The position numbers and the translations under genes were made by a program. Below the pieces are notes generated by a model that ran no database searches, had not been told where the DNA came from, and was given only the letters and a program-made list of their open reading frames with translations. From Halogeometricum sp. S1BR25-6 (GTDB taxonomy: Archaea; Halobacteriota; Halobacteria; Halobacteriales; Haloferacaceae), in the NCBI RefSeq assembly GCF_031624495.1, contig NZ_JAMQOP010000004.1, forward strand, positions 124,001-188,000: 64,000 nucleotides of DNA, written 5' to 3'. Positions 8,684-15,833 of the stretch are shown here, piece after piece; positions within the stretch are counted from its first letter, which is position 1; each line of letters opens with the position of its first letter.

Positions 8684-8744
8684 GTTTTGAATTATCTTCT
8701 ATGTGGTTCCCTAAAACTGTTTCTGGAGTCGTTCGGGACGGTCG

Positions 8745-10592
8745 TTACCGCTGCGTCACCCACCCGCGCATCCACGCGTGCTGTCCCGGGTTGTTGGCGT
8801 CTATCTTGTGCTCGCCCGACCCGTCGGGGAAACTGAAGTTCGCCTCGTCGCCCCAGTAGCCGCTGTTCTCCTGCATGTAGACGATGGCGGGCAGGTCGTA
8901 GTTGAACCACTGCACGAGCGTCTTGGTCCGCTCTTTGACCTGCTCTTTCGACGTCGACGCCGGGAGGTCGTTCATGAGTTGGGCGGGCTGGATCGACTGT
9001 CCGCTCCCGGACACCGTTTCGGCGCCGACCTGGCTCGGAATCGTCGTCTCGAACGGGACGCCCGTCGGGCCGACGTCGTCGCTGCTGGCGGGGTCGCCCA
9101 CTAGCACGCCGTAGAAGTCGTTCGAGTAGTACGCGGTGGGATGCCACAGAGCCTTGGCGACGTGCCAGACCCACCCGAGGTCGAAGTCCCACTCCTGAAG
9201 CTTCGTGTAGTAGCTGTCTCCGACGGCGTTCAGGTTCGTCTCGATACCGAACTGATTCAGTTGGTCGCTGAGGAACTTGCTCGGCTGAGCCTGCCCGATG
9301 TTGTCGCGCGTGAGGATGTCGAGGCTGACCGTGTTCCCCTCCGAACTGGCCCACGTCCCGCCCTGCTTCGAGTAGCCGGCCTCCTCCATGTACTGCGCCG
9401 CCTTCTCCGTGTCCGCGTTGACGGGGTACTTGATGAGTTGGTCGACGAACTCCTGTCCGAGATACTCTTCGTGGATGGACGACCGAAGCCCCGTCTGCAC
9501 CTGCGTCGGTTCGGCGACGTAAGCCGCCTGCACGGCCGCACTCGTGATGGCTTCGAGGTCGATGGCGCTGATGAGCGCCCGGCGAACGCTGCGGTTCGCG
9601 AGGTGCTCGTTCTTCCAGTTAAGGATGAACTTCTGAGTTCTGAACCAGTTGAGTTTGAACTGGTTCTTGATGTTGTCGGGGTAGCGCTGCGGTTCGTTGA
9701 TGTAGCCGAACAGCGCCATGTCGAGTTTGTCGCTCGTGGCCAGCGAGTCCGTGTTGTCGCCGACGGGGACGATGCGCGTCTGCTCGATGTCGGTCCGGTC
9801 GGCGTACGGGTGGTCCTCGTACTTCTGCGTGATGGTCTCCGCGGAGTTGAACTGCGTTATCTCGTACAGACCGTTTCCGAGGCCCTCGTCGACGAACTGC
9901 TGGGTCGAGATGGTCATCTTCAGCAGTTCCTGCGTGACGGCGTCGCGCTCGTCGGACCCCGAGGCCTCCTCGTAGCGGGTGAGGTACTCCTCGAAGATCC
10001 ACCGCGGCGTGTTGACCGCGGTTCCGACCAGACTCGCCTTCATCAGCGACGGCGTCACGGCGTTCTTGAACGTCCGCTTGATCGTCCGCTCGTCGACCAG
10101 TTCGTGGCTCGCGTAGTTCGACGACTCGGGGTCCTGAAGACGGTCGATTTCGCTGCCCACGTAGTAGTCCTTCGCCGTGACGTCCCGGCCGTTCCAGTAC
10201 GTCCACCCCGTCGGGAACGTCAGCGTCATCTCCTTGCCGTCTATCGTGATGTCCTCTAAGAAGTCCGAGGCGATGGTTCCGTCGGAGTACGCCGTCGCCA
10301 CCGGCGTCCAGAAGTAGGTGCTGAAGGAGTGACCGAAGTTCGCCAGGTTCCACTTGTTGAACTGAATCTGCGTCGGTTGTCGCCCGCCGACGAAGTCCAA
10401 TCGCTCCTCGGACCCGTTTCCGCCCCCGGAACTCCCGCCGCCGGAGCCGGTTCCCGATCCGGTCTCGCCGCCGGACTGCCCGCCGCCGCCGGAGCCGTCG
10501 CCGCCCATACATCCTGCTAGTCCTGCTGATACGATGCCGGCACCGGCGCCCAGGAGGGCGCGCCGGTTCCAGCGGTTTTCGTCATTGCTCAT
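8745..10592 (-). CDS. Extracellular solute-binding lipoprotein, family 5 (Tat-exported)
   Basis: Binding protein of the importer encoded downstream; 615 residues. The Tat signal NRRALLGAGAG is followed by a lipobox ending LAGC, so the mature protein starts at Cys near residue 27 and is lipid-anchored outside. A Gly/Ser-rich linker (about 28-60) joins it to the SBP_bac_5 fold. A TATA-like run at 10623-10631 places transcription near 10600, which excludes the in-frame GTG at 10616 and supports ATG 10592. The last 110 residues closely match the orphan binding protein at 19579-21408, e.g. the shared GSGQSIQPAQLMNDLP. Ligand is probably a pectic oligosaccharide, by context. Confidence 0.92.
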   Translation of the reverse strand: MSNDENRWNRRALLGAGAGIVSAGLAGCMGGDGSGGGGQSGGETGSGTGSGGGSSGGGNGSEERLDFVGGRQPTQIQFNKWNLANFGHSFSTYFWTPVATAYSDGTIASDFLEDITIDGKEMTLTFPTGWTYWNGRDVTAKDYYVGSEIDRLQDPESSNYASHELVDERTIKRTFKNAVTPSLMKASLVGTAVNTPRWIFEEYLTRYEEASGSDERDAVTQELLKMTISTQQFVDEGLGNGLYEITQFNSAETITQKYEDHPYADRTDIEQTRIVPVGDNTDSLATSDKLDMALFGYINEPQRYPDNIKNQFKLNWFRTQKFILNWKNEHLANRSVRRALISAIDLEAITSAAVQAAYVAEPTQVQTGLRSSIHEEYLGQEFVDQLIKYPVNADTEKAAQYMEEAGYSKQGGTWASSEGNTVSLDILTRDNIGQAQPSKFLSDQLNQFGIETNLNAVGDSYYTKLQEWDFDLGWVWHVAKALWHPTAYYSNDFYGVLVGDPASSDDVGPTGVPFETTIPSQVGAETVSGSGQSIQPAQLMNDLPASTSKEQVKERTKTLVQWFNYDLPAIVYMQENSGYWGDEANFSFPDGSGEHKIDANNPGQHAWMRGWVTQR

Positions 10593-10775
10593 GACCACTA
10601 TCGGAGAGTGTGTCACTGACTGTATATATATCTATTGTTCACCGCGGGTTTGGGCGGATGACCGGAGAGGACGACCGCAGGGCGTCGAACAACGCAGGAA
10701 CGCCTCAGAAAATCCGAGATGCGGTTCGTTTCGAGGGAACTATGCTCCGAGAACGATATGTGACCGCGTTTCCGA
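10593..10775 (-). promoter_or_regulatory. Promoter of the ABC transporter operon
   Basis: The minus strand reads an unusually long AT run (ATATATATA, 10623-10631) 31-39 bases before the ATG at 10592, the clearest TATA element in this locus. No TCCG-N7-CGGA copy was seen in this gap. The rest of the gap has no visible gene. Confidence 0.5.
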
Positions 10776-11000
10776 TCAGGTCTGGCGTCGCGTACAGACG
10801 ACGAGCAACGTACCGGAGACGATGAATATAATCACGAACGTCACTATCTGGACGACCGAGATGACGTACGTTGCGGTTCCGGATTCGACGAACTGCAGTG
10901 CGACCGCTAGCACGACCAGCGCCAGTGCCGAGACCATCGCGAGGAGGCGAAACTGGTTGCGGAAATCGCACAATACGTCGACGAAACTGGCGTCGGTCAT
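10776..11000 (-). CDS. Small two-helix membrane protein
   Basis: Protein of 74 residues of unknown function: a short polar N terminus (MTDASFVDVLCDFRNQFR), helix about residues 19-39 (LLAMVSALALVVLAVALQF), a short loop and helix about 46-68, ending in a basic tail CTRRQT. The ATG at 11000 has a TTTGATAAG box 22-33 bases upstream and faces the promoter of the PL22 lyase. A longer frame upstream exists but its N terminus is arginine-rich and lies beyond the TATA box. No link to sugar use is visible. Confidence 0.65.
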   Translation of the reverse strand: MTDASFVDVLCDFRNQFRLLAMVSALALVVLAVALQFVESGTATYVISVVQIVTFVIIFIVSGTLLVVCTRRQT

Positions 11001-11095
11001 GGCGGCCTTTCGCGACCGGTGCTTATCAAACGTGCGACGGGTCGTGTTCGTCAGTCGGCGCGGATTTATTACCCGCTGTCGGGAACGAACACCCG
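11001..11095. promoter_or_regulatory. Bidirectional promoter, small membrane gene / PL22 lyase
   Basis: Plus strand: GGATTTATTA with TTTATT at 11065-11070, 26-31 bases before the ATG at 11096. Minus strand: GTTTGATAAG around 11022-11033, correctly spaced for the ATG at 11000. Both genes appear leaderless. Confidence 0.55.
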
Positions 11096-12289
11096 ATGCA
11101 CGATGAGGACCTCGCCCAGGGACCCGACGCCGGCCGCGAACTTCCAGCCGAATGGCGAACGTACGACGACCCCGAGACGGACGCACGGATCCGTCAGCTC
11201 ACCGACTGCGAGGAGGGCGACAGCTGGCACCTCTACTTCACGGAACCGAGTTGGTACGACGACGGCCGACGGCTCATGTTCCGTTCGACGCGCGGCGGGA
11301 ACGGCATCGACCTCTACTCGGTCGACCTCGAAACAGGCGGGATACGCCAACTGACCGACCTCCCGTCCTCGCTCTCGGGCGTGACCTGTCACCCCGACGC
11401 GAGCGTCGCCGCCTTCTGGGCCGACGACCGTCTCGTCGCGTTCGACCTCGACCGCGAGACGCTTACCTCCCTGTACCGCCTCCCGGACGGATACGGCGGG
11501 AGCCACGCGGCGATAACCGCGGACGGCGAGCGAGTCGTCGCCGCCATCTCCGAGCGCGTCGACCTCGAACGCGACGACGAGAACCGAGAGCGGTGGATGG
11601 AGGCCCGCATGAACGTGGACGCCAACTCCAAGGTGATTTCGGTGCCCCTCTCGGGAGGGGAGCCGACGGTCCACGTCGACGAGAACCGGTGGCTCAACCA
11701 CGTCAACGCCTCCCCGACGCATCCCGAACTCGTCACCTACTGCGAGGAGGGTATCTGGGAGCGGGTCGACCGGGTGTGGGGTCTCGACCTGACGTCGGGC
11801 GACACGTGGCGGATACGGCCGACGGAGGAGGGCGAGGCCGTCGGCCACGAGTACTGGCTCGCCGACGGCGAGTACGTGGGATACCACGGGTGGCGCGGCG
11901 ACCGTGACGACCCCGACGCGTTCTTCGGACAGGTACGGTACGACAACGAGGACCGACGGGAGGCTCCCGCTCCGGACGTCTACACGCACTTTCACAGTAA
12001 CACGCGCGACCTCGTCGTCGGCGACGGAACCTATCGCGGCGTTCCGTACGACCTCCTCTGGCGCTGGGACGAGGAGGCGAGTGCCTACGAGGCGCCGCGG
12101 ATGCTAGCCACCCACAACTGGCAGAGCGACGCCGACGCCCACCCGCACTCGCGACTCGCCCCGGACGGCGACAGCGTGGTCTTCGACAGCACCCGCGGCG
12201 GCGCCGGGTCGGAGGTCTATCTCGCGACGGTGCCGGAGGACCTCTCCGACCTCCCGCGCTACGAGGGGCCGGGTCTCCGAGTGGACTGA
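11096..12289 (+). CDS. Oligogalacturonate lyase (PL22 family)
   Basis: Cytoplasmic beta-propeller lyase of 397 residues that splits unsaturated or saturated di- and oligogalacturonates to 4-deoxy-L-threo-5-hexosulose uronate. Propeller repeats such as SWYDDGRRLMFRSTRGG recur near both ends. The metal-site region HNWQSDADAHPHS near residue 341 and THFHS near 298 match the His/Gln cluster of PL22. The phrases YCEEGIW and YVGYHGW are also typical. No signal peptide; leaderless ATG from TATA spacing. It fits between pectin uptake and uronate catabolism. Enzymes for the released ketouronate are not evident in the window. Confidence 0.87.
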   Translation: MHDEDLAQGPDAGRELPAEWRTYDDPETDARIRQLTDCEEGDSWHLYFTEPSWYDDGRRLMFRSTRGGNGIDLYSVDLETGGIRQLTDLPSSLSGVTCHPDASVAAFWADDRLVAFDLDRETLTSLYRLPDGYGGSHAAITADGERVVAAISERVDLERDDENRERWMEARMNVDANSKVISVPLSGGEPTVHVDENRWLNHVNASPTHPELVTYCEEGIWERVDRVWGLDLTSGDTWRIRPTEEGEAVGHEYWLADGEYVGYHGWRGDRDDPDAFFGQVRYDNEDRREAPAPDVYTHFHSNTRDLVVGDGTYRGVPYDLLWRWDEEASAYEAPRMLATHNWQSDADAHPHSRLAPDGDSVVFDSTRGGAGSEVYLATVPEDLSDLPRYEGPGLRVD

Positions 12290-12329
12290 CGTTTCGTCGC
12301 TCGACAGTTCGCCCCGCTACGGCCGGATT

Positions 12330-14030
12330 TCACCCCATCCGGAACTCCTCCCAGTCGTCCTCGAACTGCCGCCGGTCGATGTTCGCCTGCGGTCGGTCCA
12401 CGATGTAATCGAGCGTCAGTTCCTCGCCGGGGTCGGTCCGCCACTCGACCACGAGGTCCCACCCGTCGCCGGTCCACTCGAAGTACGACTCCCACGCGAA
12501 CGCCGCGTCGGGACCTTCGTGCGCCTTCGCGCGGAGTTCGAGCGTCGCGTCCTTGTGCGGACAGACGCCCTCGACGCGGGCCGCGGGCGACTCGCCGGGC
12601 GAGAGCGTCGTCGTTCCGCTGGCCTCGCCGTCGCCGACGTTACCGGCGACGACCGAACTCGACGAGGAGACGGCGATGGGCGAGACGGTACCGCCCTTCC
12701 GCACGTCGTTGTCGACGTACTGATTTCCGAACGCGGTCGGCCCCGTCTCTCGTATCCCGTGCGTCTGCGTGCGCTCCCCCTCCGGGCGGTCGTCGAGCAT
12801 CCGAACGTTCGAGACGGTGATTCCCTCCGTGGGGAGCGTGTAATCCGTCTCCCCCTTCGGGTAGCCGTGAACCCGTATCGCCTCGCCCTCGCAGTTCTTG
12901 ATGACGCCGCCGGAGATGCTGACGTTGAACGACGCGGACGCGAAGATGCCGGAGTCCTCCGCGCCGACGATGTTCACCTCGCCGATGGAGGCGTTGCGCG
13001 CCGTGAGCAGCATGATTCCCTTCATCCCGTCGCGGCTGACGACCTGCCCCACGGAGACGTTGTTGCAGAAGTTCGCCAGGCGGAACGTCGGATAGCCCGC
13101 CGGACCGCCGGGACTTCGCCCGATGACGCTGTTTATCGTCGCGTCCGTCGTCTGGTTGAGCAGCACCGCACACCCTCCGATGTCCGTGGCGAGGACGCGG
13201 TCCACCTGCAACCGGTCGACGCCGTACGTCTCGACGGCGTGATGGCCGCCGTTTTCGAGGTAGACCGACTCGATGCGCACGTCCTCGCAGCGCTTCGGCG
13301 TGCCGATGTCGTAGCCGTTGTCGATTCGGATGCCGTCGTTGGTGTCGGCGTCCTCGTCGTACAAAACGGTCACGTCGCCGATTCGAACGTTCGAGCAGCG
13401 CTGGAACCGCAGCGCCATCCACGGCCCGCCCTCGACGGTCAACCGCGGCACTTCGACGTGTTCCGCGTCGGTTGCCGTCACGGCGATGGCGTTCGAGTAC
13501 TCCCCGGATTCGTACTCGAAGGAGAGGGGGGCGGCGACGTCCAACACCGTGTAACTCGGCAGTTCGACGCTGCGGAAGTCCCCGTCGTTGTACGGGACCG
13601 ATCCCGGCGAGACGATGGAGACGGTCTCCTTCCAGTCGCGGCCGTCGGTGAGGCTGTCGACCGCGGCCTGCGCGACGGTCAGCACGTCCTCGCCGCTGGC
13701 TACGTGGTCGTCCCGGCCGTCGGCGTGGAAGACCCCCTCCTCGTCCTTCCAGACGACGACGTCGGCCGCCCGCGAGGGCGTGTAGAGGCGGTCGACGTCG
13801 AGGGACCCGAGGTTGTCGAGTTCGTGGCCGCCGGCGTCCACGTCGCGGTTCCACGGCCGACCGGAGGGGCCGTCGCCGGTCTGCTCCTTCTCTGTGCCCG
13901 TCGTCGCGCCGGCGCTTCCGGTCGCCGCCGCACCGGTTCCGGCCGCCCCGAACAGTGCGAGCGCCGTTCGCCGCGTGAGACTCAGTTCGTCGTAGCTATC
14001 GCTGTCGTGACCGCCGTCTCTGTTCGTCAC
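12330..14030 (-). CDS. Tat-exported right-handed beta-helix protein, possible pectate-active enzyme
   Basis: Secreted protein of 566 residues. Tat motif LTRRTALALFGAAG near residue 18 is followed by small residues and no lipobox, so it is released or bound differently. From about residue 60 it carries repeats typical of the pectin-lyase fold (short beta strands with N-G turns: NDGIRIDNG, GGHHAVETYGVDRLQVD, GIMLLTARNASIGEVNI). The C terminus (about 470-566) is a beta-rich domain. It starts at GTG 14030 with CTATATG 23-30 bases upstream. It is not assignable to a PL or GH family by eye. Position between PL22 and a GH28-like gene suggests action on pectin outside the cell. Confidence 0.75.
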   Translation of the reverse strand: MTNRDGGHDSDSYDELSLTRRTALALFGAAGTGAAATGSAGATTGTEKEQTGDGPSGRPWNRDVDAGGHELDNLGSLDVDRLYTPSRAADVVVWKDEEGVFHADGRDDHVASGEDVLTVAQAAVDSLTDGRDWKETVSIVSPGSVPYNDGDFRSVELPSYTVLDVAAPLSFEYESGEYSNAIAVTATDAEHVEVPRLTVEGGPWMALRFQRCSNVRIGDVTVLYDEDADTNDGIRIDNGYDIGTPKRCEDVRIESVYLENGGHHAVETYGVDRLQVDRVLATDIGGCAVLLNQTTDATINSVIGRSPGGPAGYPTFRLANFCNNVSVGQVVSRDGMKGIMLLTARNASIGEVNIVGAEDSGIFASASFNVSISGGVIKNCEGEAIRVHGYPKGETDYTLPTEGITVSNVRMLDDRPEGERTQTHGIRETGPTAFGNQYVDNDVRKGGTVSPIAVSSSSSVVAGNVGDGEASGTTTLSPGESPAARVEGVCPHKDATLELRAKAHEGPDAAFAWESYFEWTGDGWDLVVEWRTDPGEELTLDYIVDRPQANIDRRQFEDDWEEFRMG

Positions 14031-14088
14031 AGTTCGTAATCATATCCATCGAACATATAGGTTTCTACCGAACGTCGTCCCCAGCGAT

Positions 14089-15696
14089 TCAGCGTGGCGG
14101 GAGATTTCCGTTCGTCCGGAAGTCGGCGTCCCCCGCGACGGCGGCCGTCGCGTCGGCGAGGTCGTTGCCGGCGAACAGGCGGGCGTCGGCGACGTCGCTC
14201 GCGGCGAGGAACGTTCCGGTCCCCTCCTGCGCGCGGCAGTTCCGGACGCTCACTGAGTCCACCGCGCGCAGGTCGACCGCCGCCGCGTCCGACTCCCGGT
14301 GGGCCTGCCGCCCCGCGAACCCGTCGACGCGGAGTCCCTCGACGCCGACGCACCGGAGGCCGTTCTCGAAGTAGTCGGGGACGTCGCCCTCCCACTCGAC
14401 CGAGAGGTCGCGGAGGTCCACGTCGCTGGCGTTCTCGACGTGGAGCGCCGCGATATCGCGCTCCTGTATCGGCGGCACGACCGACGTCGGTTGGAGGTCG
14501 AAGTTCCCGCCGACGGCGTCGGCGTGTTCCCCTCGCCGAACCTCGATTTCGACGCCGTCGAACCGCACTCCCCGCACATCGGCGCTCTCGTGGGCGTAGA
14601 CGAGCGCCCCGTTCTCGCTCCGCGCGACGACGTTCGAGAAGCGAACGTTACGGACGGGGCCGACGCTCGTCGACTCGTCTCTCGGAACCGACGTCACGTA
14701 GATCGGCTCCCCCTTCCCCCACCACGGACCGGGAAGGAGGCGCGTCTCGACGACGATGTTCGAGAACAGCACGTTCTCCACGGCCCCGCCGTCGCGGTGC
14801 TGAATCCCGAGGCCGCGGTTCGAGTCGGTGACGACGCAGTTCTCGAACGTGCAGTTCCGCACGTCCCGCGCGGTCTCGGACCCGAACTTGATGGCGCAGG
14901 CGCTGGAGGCGAGCGTGCAGTTCGTCACGGTCACGCCCTCCGTCGGTCGGTCGCTCTCGGCGAGCGTCCCGACCGTGATGGCGTCGTCGCACGTCCGTAT
15001 CGTGCAGTCGGAGACGTGCACGTTCCGGGAGTTCATCACCGACACGCCGTCGCAGTTCGGTATCCTGGGGTGGTTGTGAACGTCCACGCCGACGATATCC
15101 ACCTCCTCGGAATCGTGGACGCTCAGCGTCCACGCGGGCATGTCGCGGAGCGTGACCCCCCGAACGAGGACGTCCTCGCACCCCTCGAAGAGGAACATCG
15201 GACCGGGGCGGAAGTCGGGTTTAGCCGCCGGCCACCTGTCGGTTCCCGAGGAGCGGTCGAGGTACGCGTCGCCCTGCCGGGCGCGGTGCGCGCCGTTCGA
15301 AACCAACGGATGCGCGTCGCTCTCGTCGGAGTGGCCGCGGATGGGCGTGTCCATCAGCATGAACTCCGTCCCTCGGCCGTCGAACGTCCCGCGCCCCTCG
15401 ACGGCGACGTTCTCGACGCCGTCGGCGACGAGAAACGGTCGTTCGCCGTCCGGTCCGACCCGCGCGTCGTCGTACGCCGACTCCTCGAACGCGGCGAACA
15501 CCGTCGCGCCGGCGGCGAGTTCGAGCGAGACGTGGCTTCTCAAGCGTACGGTTCCGACGACGTACTCCCCCGCCGGCACCGCGACCGTTCCCCCGCCGCC
15601 GTCGGCGCAGGCGTTTATCGCGCGCTGAAACGCGTCGGTGTCCGTCTCGGCGTCGTCGTCGTACTCCCGTACCGAGACGGTCGAGTGAGCGTCCAT
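14089..15696 (-). CDS. GH28-like polygalacturonase / rhamnogalacturonan hydrolase family protein
   Basis: Parallel beta-helix protein of 535 residues without signal peptide. The N terminus (FQRAINACADGGGGTVAVPAG) is the usual GH28/pectinase start. Catalytic aspartates are visible in IPNCDGVSV near residue 213 and CDDAITVG near 235. The usual Gly-His-Gly is replaced by CAIKFGSE near 265, and the Arg-Ile-Lys element by RGLGIQHRDG near 292, so this belongs to a divergent subgroup and the exact activity (exo-galacturonidase or other glycuronidase) is open. It ends 58 bases before the exported beta-helix gene starts, so co-transcription is possible. Confidence 0.8.
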   Translation of the reverse strand: MDAHSTVSVREYDDDAETDTDAFQRAINACADGGGGTVAVPAGEYVVGTVRLRSHVSLELAAGATVFAAFEESAYDDARVGPDGERPFLVADGVENVAVEGRGTFDGRGTEFMLMDTPIRGHSDESDAHPLVSNGAHRARQGDAYLDRSSGTDRWPAAKPDFRPGPMFLFEGCEDVLVRGVTLRDMPAWTLSVHDSEEVDIVGVDVHNHPRIPNCDGVSVMNSRNVHVSDCTIRTCDDAITVGTLAESDRPTEGVTVTNCTLASSACAIKFGSETARDVRNCTFENCVVTDSNRGLGIQHRDGGAVENVLFSNIVVETRLLPGPWWGKGEPIYVTSVPRDESTSVGPVRNVRFSNVVARSENGALVYAHESADVRGVRFDGVEIEVRRGEHADAVGGNFDLQPTSVVPPIQERDIAALHVENASDVDLRDLSVEWEGDVPDYFENGLRCVGVEGLRVDGFAGRQAHRESDAAAVDLRAVDSVSVRNCRAQEGTGTFLAASDVADARLFAGNDLADATAAVAGDADFRTNGNLPPR

Positions 15697-15799
15697 GGCG
15701 GGTGTCTGGCGAGCGGTTCCGATAGGTGTTGCGGTGGTGCCCCGAGCGCTTCGGTCGGAGTTCCCGCGTTCCCGTGCCTACGTTCCTGTGCGAATGGCG

Positions 15800-15811
15800 T
15801 ACGTTTATCAT
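15800..15811 (+). promoter_or_regulatory. TATA-like box of the rhamnosidase gene
   Basis: TTTATC around 15804-15809 lies 25-30 bases before the ATG at 15834, fitting a leaderless transcript. It also decides the start over an upstream in-frame codon at 15726. Confidence 0.5.
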
Positions 15812-15833
15812 CCGGACCGTCCAACCGGCGGTC

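Noticed and set aside
10593-10616. GTG start eight residues upstream in the first binding protein
   Set aside because: It lies only a few bases from the TATA run at 10623-10631, before the expected transcription start.
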